This document shows positions 15,622 to 24,844 of a stretch of 64,000 nt of DNA, one piece after another. Under the pieces are notes generated by a model, which saw nothing but the letters and a program-made list of their open reading frames with translations, ran no database searches and was not told where the DNA came from. The position numbers and the translations under genes were made by a program. Origin of the DNA: CAYVUM01 sp964619055 (GTDB lineage: Bacteria > Pseudomonadota > Alphaproteobacteria > Rhodospirillales > Defluviicoccaceae). How positions within the stretch are numbered: the stretch's first letter is position 1; each line of letters opens with the position of its first letter. The stretch lies in contig CAZUDB010000002.1 in the NCBI GenBank assembly GCA_964619055.1, positions 1 through 64,000 on the forward strand, read 5' to 3'.

Positions 15622-18600
15622 GTGGTCCACTTCGTCGCTCTTCGCCTCGCTGCTTTCAAGTCGTTCGTGGACCCAACGGAACTGCGCATCGAGCCTGGGC
15701 TCACCGGTGTTGTCGGACCCAACGGCTGCGGCAAATCCAATCTGGTTGAAGCGCTGCGCTGGGTCATGGGCGAAGGCTCCGCCAAGGCCATGCGTGGCGG
15801 TGAAATGGAGGACGTCATCTTCAGCGGCACGGCCAACCGGAGCGCCCGCGCCGCTGCCGAAGTGACGGTGGAATTGGCGACAGGCGGGGCGAGCCTGCCG
15901 ATGCCGTGGCAGACCCTCGACCAGCTCGATGTCAGCCGGCGGATCGAGCGGGCCAAAGGGTCCACTTATCGCGTCAACGGCCGCGAGGTGCGTGCCCGAG
16001 ACGTGCACTTGCTGTTCGCGGACGCGGCGACCGGTGCCAAGTCCACGGCCATCGTCAGCCAAGGCCAGATCGGTGCGCTGATTGCGGCTCGGCCGCGGGA
16101 GCGCCGCATGATCCTGGAGGAGGCAGCGGGGATCACGGGCCTGTACGCGCGCCGGCATGAAGCGGAGTTGCGGCTCAACAGCGCTGCCACCAACCTAGAG
16201 CGCGTCGATGATCTATTGCTGACCGTGGAGGCTCAGCTCAAGAACCTGCGCCGTCAATCCCGGCAGGCGGAGCGGTTTCGCACCCTGTCCGACGATATTC
16301 AGACCACCGAGACCATCCTACTGCTTCGGCTTTGGCGCGAGGCCCGGGCACGACTGGCGGCCTTCAAGGTCGATGTAGCGACCCGGCGGACAGAGCTTTC
16401 CCAGCGAACCGACGCGGCGATGACGGAGGACGAGCACCTTCAAGCGTGCGCCGCTTGCCTGCCCGAGCTGAGGGAGGCTCACGGTGCTGCCGCGGCGGAG
16501 GTCCAGCGGCTGTCGCTTGCGCTCGCGGCCAGCGAAGCGGAGGAACGCCGTGCAATCGCCGACCGGGATGCGGCCCGGGCCCGTGTCGACCAGGTCGCCA
16601 GCGACCTTCCCCGCGAGGCGGCTTTGTTCGAAGAAGCGAAACAGTCCCTGGAACGGCTTGGCGCCGAGGAAACGCGTGTGCGGGCTCGCGCGGAAGGCGA
16701 GGGCGAGGCACGCCAGGCCGCCGAGGCCGCCTTGACCGAGGCAAGCGCGGCCGTGGACACTGCGGACGCTGAGCTTGCGGCGCTGACGGCCATGGCGGCG
16801 GCGGCTGAGACCGAGCGGCGGGCACTGGTGAGCAAACGTGAGGAGATAGAAGGACGGCGCGTGCGCCTTCGCCAGCGCCTGAGCGAAGTGGAGCGCCAGC
16901 GGACCGAACTGGCAAAGCAGGCCATTTCGGAGGCCGAGCTGGCGCAAGCCGTGGCGGCGGCGGCCACCGCCGACACCGAGGCTGAACAGGCGCGCTCCGC
17001 GGCCGATCGCGCGGACGCCGCGCTTCGCAAGTTCAACGACGTCGCCAACACAGCGCACGCCGACCACCAGGCGCTGGCGGCGGACTTGGCGCGTTGTTCA
17101 GCCGAAGCCGATGCCCTCGACCAACTGCTGCGGGAACCCGCCGAGCGGGGAGCTGGCGGCAACGGATGCCCGCCACTGGCCGATGCCGTGACGTCTGAGC
17201 CCGGATGGGAGGCGGCGTTGGCGGCGGCGCTGGGTGATGATTTGCTCGCCGCCGTCGAAGATGCCGCTGATGCCCATGCCGGCGATGGCAATGCCGACCC
17301 GCGCTGGCGAACCGTGCCGACCGGTGACACGGAGCCGGCGCTGCCCTCGACCGTGAAGCCCATGGCAAGCGTGGTTTCGGGTCCGCCGGCATTCGCTCGG
17401 CGACTTGCCCAGGTCGGCATCCTGGAGACGCCCGAGGCGGCGGCGCAGGTGCAGGAGATGCTTCGCCCCGGCCAGCGCATCGTCACCGCCGACGGTGGCC
17501 TGTGGCGATGGGATGGCTTCGTCGCCACCGCGTCGTCCAGTGGCGCCGCGGCGGCCGCCCGCCTGCGCCAGCGCAATCGCCTGACGGCGCTCATCATCGA
17601 GCGGCAGCACCTGGAAGCGAAAGCGAGCGCCGCCGCATCCCGGAATGAGGAAGCCTCAGCCGCCGCCGAGACCGCCCGCCACGCCGAACGCGCCGCACGC
17701 GAGGTCGTGAAAGCCGCGGACACGGTCGCCAGAACGGCGGCGGGCGCTGCCCGGGATGCGGAGACCCGGTTCGCTAGCCTCACCATGCGCCGGGAGCAGC
17801 TCGTGCAATCCGCCGACACCCTGGCCCAGGACCTGGCCGAAGCGGACGACGCGTGGGCCGCGGTCTCAGCGCAGTTGGGGGCCGCGCCCGATCCGCAAGC
17901 CAACAGTCAAGCCCTTGAAGCCCTGCGGACCACGCTGGCCAATCGACGCCAGGACCAGGCGGAACGACGGCGCCACCTTGAGACGCTAGACCGGGAGGCA
18001 TCGGGCAGGGCCGCACGCCTGCGCACCATTCAGGCTGACTTGCGCTCCTGGCGGGAGCGTCGGGCCAAGGCTCAAACCCGCCGGGACAGTCTCAACCAGC
18101 GCTTGCGCGATTGCGAGGCGGAGAAGACGGTGTTGGAGGACCGGCCCGGCCAGGTCGCAGCGGAACGCCACAACCTGCAAACCACTCTGGCTGCGGCTGA
18201 AGCCAACCTTGGAGCCGCAGAGGAAAGGCTTCAGCACGCTGAAGCGGCCCGAGACGACGCGGAACGTCAAGCGAAGGCGGCGGAGCGCTCGTTGGCCGAC
18301 GCACGGGAAGCCGCAGCGCGCGCCGAAGCCGGCCGCGACCAAGCGATGGCCGCTTTGACCGCGGCCGAGCAGCGCATTCGCAGCGCGCTCACCGTTCCGG
18401 CGGAGGCGTTGGAGGCGGAGATGGCGGACCGTCTGGACCAGATGACGGACACGCCCGAGGCTCTAGAGCAACGTCTGGAGAAGCTCCGCCGAGACCGTGA
18501 CATGCTCGGTCCCGTCAACCTGTGCGCGGATGCGGAAGCCGCCGAGATGGCGGCGCACATCGATATGCTTAAGCGTGAGCGGGGCGATCTGGACCAAGCC

Positions 18601-19131
18601 ATCGTCAAGCTGCGACAGGGCATCGCTGAACTCAATCGGGAGGGGCGCGAGCGGCTGCGCCAGTCCTTTGATGCTGTGGACCAGCACTTTCAGACCCTGT
18701 TTCGCCGCCTTTTCGACGGCGGTCGAGCGCATCTGGCGCTCACCGATGCCGACGATCCCCTTGAGGCTGGCCTGGAGATCATGGCGAGCCCGCCCGGAAA
18801 GCGGACGCAGGCGCTCTCGCTGCTGTCGGGCGGCGAGCAGGCCCTTGCTACGCTCGCGCTGATCTTTGCCGTGTTTCTGGCCAACCCGGCGCCGGTTTGC
18901 GTTCTAGACGAGGTCGATGCACCACTCGATGACGCGAATGTGGACCGCTTTTGCAGCCTCTTGGAGGATATGGCAGCCTCCAGCGGGACCAGGTTCCTGG
19001 TCATCACCCATCATCGTATGACGATGGCGCGTATGGACCGGTTGTTCGGCGTCACCATGGCCGAACGCGGTGTCTCTAGCTTGGTTTCCGTGGACCTCCG
19101 GCACGCCGAGGCGTTGCGTAACACCGCTTAG
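15622..19131 (+). CDS. smc: Chromosome segregation protein SMC
   Basis: 1169 residues from the GTG at 15622, which lies 12 bases after GGAGG and where homology begins. Features in order: Walker A GPNGCGKSN (about 34-42), a long Ala/Glu/Arg-rich coiled coil, a hinge (about 500-625) near ADAVTSEPGWEAALAAALGD, a second coiled coil, signature LSGGEQAL and Walker B VCVLDEVDAPLDDANVDRF. SMC forms condensin with ScpA/ScpB and is loaded by ParB at parS; a parS site lies in this window. No scpAB is present here. Confidence 0.96.
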   Translation: MVHFVALRLAAFKSFVDPTELRIEPGLTGVVGPNGCGKSNLVEALRWVMGEGSAKAMRGGEMEDVIFSGTANRSARAAAEVTVELATGGASLPMPWQTLDQLDVSRRIERAKGSTYRVNGREVRARDVHLLFADAATGAKSTAIVSQGQIGALIAARPRERRMILEEAAGITGLYARRHEAELRLNSAATNLERVDDLLLTVEAQLKNLRRQSRQAERFRTLSDDIQTTETILLLRLWREARARLAAFKVDVATRRTELSQRTDAAMTEDEHLQACAACLPELREAHGAAAAEVQRLSLALAASEAEERRAIADRDAARARVDQVASDLPREAALFEEAKQSLERLGAEETRVRARAEGEGEARQAAEAALTEASAAVDTADAELAALTAMAAAAETERRALVSKREEIEGRRVRLRQRLSEVERQRTELAKQAISEAELAQAVAAAATADTEAEQARSAADRADAALRKFNDVANTAHADHQALAADLARCSAEADALDQLLREPAERGAGGNGCPPLADAVTSEPGWEAALAAALGDDLLAAVEDAADAHAGDGNADPRWRTVPTGDTEPALPSTVKPMASVVSGPPAFARRLAQVGILETPEAAAQVQEMLRPGQRIVTADGGLWRWDGFVATASSSGAAAAARLRQRNRLTALIIERQHLEAKASAAASRNEEASAAAETARHAERAAREVVKAADTVARTAAGAARDAETRFASLTMRREQLVQSADTLAQDLAEADDAWAAVSAQLGAAPDPQANSQALEALRTTLANRRQDQAERRRHLETLDREASGRAARLRTIQADLRSWRERRAKAQTRRDSLNQRLRDCEAEKTVLEDRPGQVAAERHNLQTTLAAAEANLGAAEERLQHAEAARDDAERQAKAAERSLADAREAAARAEAGRDQAMAALTAAEQRIRSALTVPAEALEAEMADRLDQMTDTPEALEQRLEKLRRDRDMLGPVNLCADAEAAEMAAHIDMLKRERGDLDQAIVKLRQGIAELNREGRERLRQSFDAVDQHFQTLFRRLFDGGRAHLALTDADDPLEAGLEIMASPPGKRTQALSLLSGGEQALATLALIFAVFLANPAPVCVLDEVDAPLDDANVDRFCSLLEDMAASSGTRFLVITHHRMTMARMDRLFGVTMAERGVSSLVSVDLRHAEALRNTA

Positions 19132-19214
19132 GCCTGGTTGTGACGACGGTCGTCTAGTTATGTCCGGTCCAACCGCATCGATTACAGCTAAAAAAATGCC
19201 GGTTTTGGCGAACC

Positions 19215-19243
19215 TTGACAGTGTTTCGGGGCGCATCTAAGGT
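19215..19243 (+). promoter_or_regulatory. Sigma70-type promoter of the F0 ATP synthase operon
   Basis: A perfect -35 box TTGACA at 19215-19220, a 17-bp spacer, and TAAGGT at 19238-19243 as -10. It lies 67 bp before the atpI GTG start, downstream of the smc stop, and points into the atp genes. Confidence 0.75.
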
Positions 19244-19310
19244 CCGACCGAGTTGGTTTCGGGACGTCACTCTGGTCCGGTTTTGGAAGGCTGCAAGCGA
19301 GGATTTTGGC

Positions 19311-19760
19311 GTGCCGGAGAGGGGTGAAGAGGAGTCTTCGCGCTCTCTTCGCGAGTTGGATGCGCGGCTCAAGCGCCTGAAGGCGGAGGTTGCGCCGCTC
19401 GGCCAAGATGCCGCTGCCGACCAACCGCCAAGCGGTCTCGGGATGGCTTTTGGGATGGCGGGCCATCTGGTCGCCGGGATTGCGGTGGGGGCCGGGCTCG
19501 GCTGGTTCCTCGACCGATGGCTGGGTACGGCGCCCGGGCTGTTCATCGTGTTTCTGTTCCTCGGAGCAGCGAGCGGTATGTTGAACGTGTATCGGACCGC
19601 CACGCGACAAGGCATGGCGATCGGGTATCGGCCGGCCCCAGGCAAGTTGGACGAGGGCAAAGGCGGTCCGACTGTCGATGCTGTCGGTCCTGACAGAGGC
19701 GACAAGACCGCGGTTCGCACCCCTGATGACTGTGCGGATCGGGCAAAAGACAACAGTTAA
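19311..19760 (+). CDS. atpI: AtpI/AtpZ-like ATP synthase accessory protein
   Basis: 149 residues. The N-terminal 45 residues are charged and helical; two membrane helices follow (about 48-72 and 78-98), with the AtpI/AtpZ pattern AFGMAGHLVAGIAVGAGLGW and FLFLGAASGMLNVYR. AtpI-type proteins help c-ring assembly or act in ion uptake for the ATP synthase. The GTG at 19311 is preceded by GAGGA and lies downstream of a good promoter. The longer frame from 19215 would begin inside that promoter and is rejected. The gene precedes atpB by 14 bp. Confidence 0.86.
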   Translation: MPERGEEESSRSLRELDARLKRLKAEVAPLGQDAAADQPPSGLGMAFGMAGHLVAGIAVGAGLGWFLDRWLGTAPGLFIVFLFLGAASGMLNVYRTATRQGMAIGYRPAPGKLDEGKGGPTVDAVGPDRGDKTAVRTPDDCADRAKDNS

Positions 19761-19774
19761 GGACGGGGACGAGC

Positions 19775-20509
19775 GTGGCCCAGCCGCTGCATCAGTTCGA
19801 AATCAAGACGATCGTTCCAATCAACATCGGAACGATCGACGCTTCGTTTACGAATTCCAGCTTGTTCATGTTGCTGGCCGTGGGCATTTCCGCTGCGCTC
19901 CTGATCTACGGCATGCGCGGGCGGGCGTTGGTTCCGAACCGCATACAGTCCATTGCCGAGTTGGCCTACGAGTTCGTTGCCAACATGATCCGATCGAACG
20001 TGGGACCCGAGGGGCGGCGCTATTTTCCCGCCGTGTTCTCGCTGTTCATGTTCATCCTGCTCGGCAACATGCTGGGGATGATTCCCTTCAGCTTCACGTT
20101 CACGAGCCATATCGCGGTGACCTTTACGATGGCGATCGCCGTCTTCATCGGCACGACCGCGCTGGCCTTTTACAAGCACGGGATCAAGTTTTTCGGTTTT
20201 TTCCTGCCCCATGGAACACCGTGGTACGTGGCGCCGATTCTGGTTCCGATCGAGATTATCTCCTACTTCACGCGACCGATAAGCCTGTCGCTTCGGCTGT
20301 TCGCCAACATGACCGCGGGCCATACCTTGCTGAAGGTGTTTGCCGGCTTCGTCGCCCCGGTGACGGCGGCCACGATCGTGGGCGGCGTTTTGCCCTTGGC
20401 GGCAAGCGTGGCGCTGACCGGCCTTGAGTTCCTGCTCGCCTTTCTACAGGCTTACGTCTTCACCGTACTTACCTGCATTTACCTGAATGATGCTCTGCAC
20501 ATGCACTAG
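19775..20509 (+). CDS. atpB: F0F1 ATP synthase subunit a
   Basis: 244 residues. This membrane stator subunit forms the proton half-channels against the c-ring. The diagnostic segment PISLSLRLFANMTAGHTLLK carries the essential Arg. The downstream TM hairpin ends LTCIYLNDALHMH, normal for alphaproteobacteria. The GTG start at 19775 lies 11 bases after AAGGA. Confidence 0.96.
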   Translation: MAQPLHQFEIKTIVPINIGTIDASFTNSSLFMLLAVGISAALLIYGMRGRALVPNRIQSIAELAYEFVANMIRSNVGPEGRRYFPAVFSLFMFILLGNMLGMIPFSFTFTSHIAVTFTMAIAVFIGTTALAFYKHGIKFFGFFLPHGTPWYVAPILVPIEIISYFTRPISLSLRLFANMTAGHTLLKVFAGFVAPVTAATIVGGVLPLAASVALTGLEFLLAFLQAYVFTVLTCIYLNDALHMH

Positions 20510-20635
20510 GCCCCCAGCGGGCGGTGTGCCGACAGCGGCACGGGCCGGCATGCCGGCGGCGCGGACTCGCGCCGAGGGTGCGGGTCGTTCGATCGTTCTT
20601 CCACCCCTGCCACTTGCAAGAAGAGGACACTCATC

Positions 20636-20863
20636 ATGGATGCGGAAGCGGCAAAGCTGATTGGTGCGGGCATCGCGGTCGTCGGTCTCGGCGGTGTTGG
20701 CGCCGGTATCGGTAACATCTTCTCCACGACGATCGCCTCCCTGGCGCGCAATCCTTCGGCACAGCCCTTGATCCAGCTGCCGATGTGGGTCGGCTTCGCG
20801 CTCGTGGAAGCGGTCGCCCTTTATGCGCTGGTCGTCGCACTCATGCTGATGTTCGCCGTCTAA
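20636..20863 (+). CDS. atpE: F0F1 ATP synthase subunit c
   Basis: 75-residue proteolipid with two membrane helices joined by the polar loop ARNPSAQP. The proton-carrying acid is Glu in FALVEAVALYALV. The Gly-rich first helix (GLGGVGAGIG) packs the c-ring. AAGAGGA precedes the ATG. It follows atpB after 126 bp. Confidence 0.97.
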   Translation: MDAEAAKLIGAGIAVVGLGGVGAGIGNIFSTTIASLARNPSAQPLIQLPMWVGFALVEAVALYALVVALMLMFAV

Positions 20864-20921
20864 CGGCGGCGCGCCTCACCGGATACGCTTCCCTCGACCA
20901 CGGTTACGAGGTCGCCCGGCC

Positions 20922-21413
20922 ATGCCCCAGTTCAATCCCGACATCCTGGAGCCGCAGATCTTCTGGCTGATTGTCAGCTTTGCGCTGCTGTACTGGCTCC
21001 TGAAAACCCATGCGATCCCCAGGATCAGCGAGGTCCTGGAGGAACGCGAGCACAAGATCAACGACAGCCTGCGCAAAGCTGACCTGCTCCGTGACGACGC
21101 CGAGGCCAAAATGGCCGAGTACGAACGGACCATGGCGGAGGCAAGGGTCCACGCCCAGGACACCGTTCGCGCTGTGCGGGAGCGGATTGCCCAGGAAGCG
21201 GCGGAGCAGAACGCCGAGCTGAGCGCTCGGTTACAATTGGAGGTCAGTGCCGCCGAGGCCCGGATCGGCAAGGCCCGCGAGGAGGCCATGGCCAACATGC
21301 GGACCATGTCCATCGATATCTCCCAGGCGGCCGCAGAACGCTTGGTGGGCAGCAAGGTTACCAAGACGTCGGTGACCGCCGCCGTGGATCATGTTCTCAA
21401 GGCTGCGCCATAA
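20922..21413 (+). CDS. atpF': F0F1 ATP synthase subunit b'
   Basis: 163 residues. A single N-terminal membrane helix (about 13-28) is followed by a long charged coiled coil, the peripheral stalk. It begins FNPDILEPQIFWLIVSFALL, typical of b' (AtpG/AtpX) rather than b. Two different b-type genes side by side is the alphaproteobacterial and phototroph arrangement. Its TAA stop overlaps the ATG of the next gene by one base (TAATG). Confidence 0.93.
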   Translation: MPQFNPDILEPQIFWLIVSFALLYWLLKTHAIPRISEVLEEREHKINDSLRKADLLRDDAEAKMAEYERTMAEARVHAQDTVRAVRERIAQEAAEQNAELSARLQLEVSAAEARIGKAREEAMANMRTMSIDISQAAAERLVGSKVTKTSVTAAVDHVLKAAP

Positions 21414-21997
21414 TGGTGGCGATCGCTTCCGAAGCGACCAGCCAAGCGGCAACGGCGGTCGAGCTTGGCGCGAGCCACGCAGCGGACGTGGCCCATGCGG
21501 TCGAGCCCTGGTACATGAGCCCCGATGTTTGGGTTCTGGTGGCCTTTATCCTTTTCTTTGCGGTCATCGGCCGGACCGCGTACCGCTTCGTTACGACGGC
21601 GCTGGATGATCGCGCGGACCGCATCCGCAATCAGATCGACGAGGCGACCCGGCTCGCGGCCGAAGCTCAGGATCTACTCGCCTCCTACGAGCGCAAGCAG
21701 AGGGAGGCCGCCCAGGAGGCTGAGGCCATCCAGGATGCCGCTCGCCGGGAAGCGGAACGGCTTGCCGAACAGGCATCGAAGGACCTGAGGGCGGCGCTCG
21801 AGCGCCGGGAGCAACTGGCCATGGAGCGCATTGCTCAGGCCGAGCAGACGGCCGCCGCTGAGGTCCGGGCCATGGCCATTGACCTCGCCATGACGGCGAC
21901 AGAGCGGGTTTTGTCCGGTACCGTCGGGGCCAAGCATGCCGATGCGTTGGTCGATGCCGCCATTGCCGATATTCCGGACAAGCTCCGGATCAACTGA
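21413..21997 (+). CDS. atpF: F0F1 ATP synthase subunit b
   Basis: 194 residues. An Ala-rich N-terminal extension (1-35) precedes a membrane helix (about 38-57, VWVLVAFILFFAVIGRT) and then a charged coiled coil that forms the other peripheral stalk strand. Last gene of the F0 cluster; the F1 genes (atpHAGDC) are not in the window, as is usual in alphaproteobacteria, where they form a separate operon. Confidence 0.93.
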   Translation: MVAIASEATSQAATAVELGASHAADVAHAVEPWYMSPDVWVLVAFILFFAVIGRTAYRFVTTALDDRADRIRNQIDEATRLAAEAQDLLASYERKQREAAQEAEAIQDAARREAERLAEQASKDLRAALERREQLAMERIAQAEQTAAAEVRAMAIDLAMTATERVLSGTVGAKHADALVDAAIADIPDKLRIN

Positions 21998-22050
21998 CCG
22001 CATGCGCCGACCGGATCGGTCTCAGCCTTACCGTCAGTCGTCACGCGCAA

Positions 22051-22082
22051 ATCGCCCCCGTGAGTGACCTCGCGGGGGCGAT
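22051..22082 (+). terminator. Hairpin after atpF, possible terminator
   Basis: A perfect 10-bp GC-rich stem: ATCGCCCCCG at 22051-22060 pairs with CGGGGGCGAT at 22073-22082 around a 12-nt loop, 54 bp after the atpF stop. No T tract follows, so intrinsic termination is unproven; it could instead protect the 3' end. Confidence 0.5.
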
Positions 22083-22163
22083 CGCATGGATGTGTGTTTG
22101 ATCGTTAAAGATCGTGTGAGCTCACGGATACCGGCTGGTGCCGGACCAGATGCTCAGGCAACG

Positions 22164-22322
22164 TTACTCGGCGGCGGCCCGAAACGTTGCGGCTTCGATG
22201 GGTCTGTAGTTCGCTTCGGGACCGCGTGAGCCGAGCGGTTGAGCAGGAGCATTGAGCTCCGTTGCGTCGGCGGTCTCGAAGAGAAGATCGTCCTCGATAT
22301 CAATCGTGGTTCCGTAGGCCAT
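22164..22322 (-). CDS. Small acidic hypothetical protein (52 aa)
   Basis: An ORF of 52 codons plus stop. It starts at ATG 22322 with GGAGAA 8 bases upstream, and the product begins MAYGTTIDIEDDLLFETAD. The first 20 residues are acidic; the rest is rich in Ala, Pro and Glu. No cysteines, signal peptide or membrane helix. I do not recognise a family. A 20-bp dyad (22363-22382) lies 41 bp upstream and could be an operator. It is isolated between atpF and ligA. Support is the ribosome site and position only. Confidence 0.45.
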   Translation of the reverse strand: MAYGTTIDIEDDLLFETADATELNAPAQPLGSRGPEANYRPIEAATFRAAAE

Positions 22323-22362
22323 AACTGGTTCTCCGGCAATATGTTAGCGTTTCGCGCGTTTT

Positions 22363-22382
22363 GATACGGCGGTCACCGTATC
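22363..22382. promoter_or_regulatory. Inverted repeat upstream of small ORF
   Basis: GATACGG at 22363-22369 pairs with CCGTATC at 22376-22382 across 6 bases. The 20-bp dyad sits upstream of the small minus-strand ORF and resembles a dimeric-regulator operator. No factor can be assigned. Confidence 0.35.
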
Positions 22383-22694
22383 GTGGATGCACAGCTACAT
22401 GTTAACTGTTGACCCACGTCCGACGACTGGGCCTGTGAATGGAATTGTACTCTCTGTCACGCCGCTGGGTGTGGAGCCCAGCGGTTCGTCCAGTGACCGC
22501 GCCTCTGCGGCTTGGTCGTCGTGGTGGAAAACGGCGACCGTTCTGGCGGCCGCCTTTCTTCTCCCTGCTTAACCGGCTGGCGGGATTACCCCCACGCCAG
22601 CTGGGCCTTAGATAACCCTTATTGCACCGGGGAGATCAAGGATAAAATCGGCATCGCCGATCGCGCTTCGGTGAATTTTTCGTAACGAAACCGA

Positions 22695-22732
22695 GCCGGC
22701 GCCGTACTGGTCTGGTTGCAGCAGGCGCCGGC
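22695..22732 (-). terminator. Hairpin just after ligA, possible terminator
   Basis: A perfect 9-bp GC stem: GCCGGCGCC at 22695-22703 with GGCGCCGGC at 22724-22732, 8 bp past the ligA stop on the minus strand. Only scattered T residues follow, so it is a weak candidate for an intrinsic terminator at the end of the dcw–lpxC–bamD–recN–ligA run. Confidence 0.5.
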
Positions 22733-22739
22733 GGGACGA

Positions 22740-24827
22740 TCAGCCCTGGTCGCTCAATTGCGACCATTCCGTCTCGCTCAGGGTTTGAACCCCCAATTCG
22801 GCAGCCTTCTTCGCCTTGGACCCGGAGTCCGCGCCAATCACGACGAAGTCCGTCTTGTTGGACACGCTGCCGGCGACCTTCGCGCCGAGCGCTTCGGCCC
22901 GTGCCTTTGCTTCGCTCCGGCTCATGGCGGTGAGGCTGCCCGTAAAGACGATGGTTTTGCCGGCCAGTGGCGAGTCACCCGCTGTCGGCTCCTGTACGGG
23001 CTCGATGGTCAGCAGCGCGGCCAAATCGTCCAAAACTTCCTGGTTGTGGGGTTCGGCCACGAAGGCGGTGAGATCGTCGGACATCGCGGGGCCAACCCCG
23101 TCGATAGCCATGAGATCCGTCGCTGCTTCCGATCCTGCAGCGCCGGCGGCGAGCATGGCCAAGCGCCAAGTCTCGAATGAGCCATAAGCGCGGGCGAGAA
23201 GCTTGGCCGTCGCCTGGCCTACCTGGCGAATGCCGAGTGCGTAGATGAAGCGGTCCAACGCCACGGTTCGCCGTGCATCCAGTGCGGCGAGCAGGTTCTC
23301 GACCGATTTATCACCCCAGCCTTCGCGACGACGGATGTTGTCGGCGTGCTCTGTCAGGCGGAAGATATCTCCGGGCGTGCGAATCAAACCATCGGACCAG
23401 AACGCCTCGATATGTTTGCCGCCGAGGCCATCGATGTCGAAGGCATCGCGGGAGACGAAGTGTTTTAGGCGTTCCACGGCCTGGGCCGGGCAGATCAGGC
23501 CGCCGGTGCAACGGCGAACGGCTTCGCCGGCCTCGCGCACGGCGTGGCTTTGGCATTCGGGGCACGTCTCCGGGAAGTCGAAGGGCCGCGAGCCGCGCGG
23601 CCGCTCGCTCAACACGACCTCCACCACTTGCGGGATCACGTCGCCGGCGCGTTGGATCACCACCGTGTCGCCGATCCGAATATCCTTGCGGGCGACCTCA
23701 TCCTCGTTGTGGAGGGTAGCCCGGGACACGACCACGCCTCCAACCGTCACCGGTTCCAGGATCGCGACCGGGGTGAGGGCACCAGTACGTCCGACCTGGA
23801 TCCGAATGTCGCTGAGCCGGGTTTGGGCCCGCTCGGCAAGGAACTTGCGGGCGATGGCCCAGCGCGGCGCCCTGGCCACGAAGCCAAGACGCTGCTGCAG
23901 ATCAAAGCGGTTGATCTTGTAGACGATGCCGTCGATTTCGTAATCCAGCTCTGGCCGCTCGGTCTCGATTCGGCGGAAGAAGTCTTCCATCTCGTTCAGA
24001 CCGTGGCACAGATGAAAATGCGGGTTGACGTGGAAGCCCCACGCCGAAAGGCAGTCGAGCAGACCATGATGGGTGTCCGCCGGTTGGGCTGAGACTTGGC
24101 CAAGTGCGTAGGCGAAAAAGCGAAGCGGTCGGCTCGCCGTCACATTCCAATCCAACTGGCGAAGCGAGCCGGCGGCGGCATTGCGCGGGTTGGCGAATGG
24201 TTTGGCACCGGTCTCGGCCTGGCGTTGGTTTAGTGCCGCAAAATCCGAGCGCGACATATAGACCTCGCCGCGGACCTCCAACACCTCTGGTGCGTCGCGA
24301 ATGGTATCGGGCACGTCTTCGAGGGTGCGCAGATTGGCCGTCACGTCCTCGCCTGTGGTGCCGTCGCCGCGGGTCGCGCCCTGCACGAACCGTCCCCGTT
24401 CGTAGCGAAGCGAGATGGAGAGGCCATCGATCTTCGGCTCGGCCGCAACCGTTGGGGCTACGCTGCCTTCATCCAGGCCCAAGAAGCGGCGGACGCGAGC
24501 GAGGAACTCCGCCATGTCGTCGGCATTGAACGCGTTGGCCAGTGACAGCATGGGCGTGGCGTGGCGCACTTTGGCGAAGCCGGAGGCCGGGGCTGCGCCC
24601 ACACGCAGACTTGGCGTATCTGCGCGGATGAGATCGGGAAAGGCGGCCTCGATGGCGTCGTTGCGGCCGCGCAGCGCATCGTATTCCGCATCACTGATCA
24701 GGGGGGCGTCGTCGCGGTGGTAGGCTTGGTCGTGGACGGCGATTTCGTCGGCGAGGGCAGCCAACTCAGCGACGGCCTGTTCGGCGGTCAGGTCGGCCAC
24801 AGCGATGCGGCGCAAGTCGACGCCCAT
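22740..24827 (-). CDS. ligA: NAD+-dependent DNA ligase LigA
   Basis: 695 residues. Seals nicks in duplex DNA using NAD+. Order: domain Ia, adenylation domain with the AMP-accepting Lys in EPKIDGLS (about 132), OB fold, a zinc finger beginning CPEC (with GGLICPA), helix-hairpin-helix repeats, and a C-terminal BRCT domain (about 615-695, GKTIVFTGSLTAMSR). The chosen ATG is at 24827. A TTG at 24848 in the same frame overlaps the recN stop (TTGA) and would add 7 residues; the AAGGA near it could serve the ATG. Confidence 0.95.
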   Translation of the reverse strand: MGVDLRRIAVADLTAEQAVAELAALADEIAVHDQAYHRDDAPLISDAEYDALRGRNDAIEAAFPDLIRADTPSLRVGAAPASGFAKVRHATPMLSLANAFNADDMAEFLARVRRFLGLDEGSVAPTVAAEPKIDGLSISLRYERGRFVQGATRGDGTTGEDVTANLRTLEDVPDTIRDAPEVLEVRGEVYMSRSDFAALNQRQAETGAKPFANPRNAAAGSLRQLDWNVTASRPLRFFAYALGQVSAQPADTHHGLLDCLSAWGFHVNPHFHLCHGLNEMEDFFRRIETERPELDYEIDGIVYKINRFDLQQRLGFVARAPRWAIARKFLAERAQTRLSDIRIQVGRTGALTPVAILEPVTVGGVVVSRATLHNEDEVARKDIRIGDTVVIQRAGDVIPQVVEVVLSERPRGSRPFDFPETCPECQSHAVREAGEAVRRCTGGLICPAQAVERLKHFVSRDAFDIDGLGGKHIEAFWSDGLIRTPGDIFRLTEHADNIRRREGWGDKSVENLLAALDARRTVALDRFIYALGIRQVGQATAKLLARAYGSFETWRLAMLAAGAAGSEAATDLMAIDGVGPAMSDDLTAFVAEPHNQEVLDDLAALLTIEPVQEPTAGDSPLAGKTIVFTGSLTAMSRSEAKARAEALGAKVAGSVSNKTDFVVIGADSGSKAKKAAELGVQTLSETEWSQLSDQG

Positions 24828-24844
24828 GTTGGCCGGTTCGTCCT

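Larger units (their letters stand above)
22323..22739. other. Non-coding region with hairpins between small ORF and ligA
   Basis: About 415 bp with no supported gene apart from the flanking small ORF. It holds a perfect 8-bp hairpin at 22462-22484 (CCGCTGGG/CCCAGCGG, 7-nt loop), a 7-bp hairpin at 22576-22601 (GCTGGCG/CGCCAGC, with extra inner G:C pairs) and the ligA-proximal hairpin at 22695-22732. A 61-codon plus-strand frame at 22387-22572 has no ribosome site and is not called. Confidence 0.5.

Noticed and set aside
16479..17903. Minus-strand frame of 474 codons
   Set aside because: Shadow of smc; the Ser/Ala/Arg-only composition is typical of an antisense frame of a GC-rich coiled coil.
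22387..22572. 61-codon plus-strand frame with a hydrophobic end
   Set aside because: No ribosome site, runs through a perfect hairpin (22462-22484), and its composition looks random.
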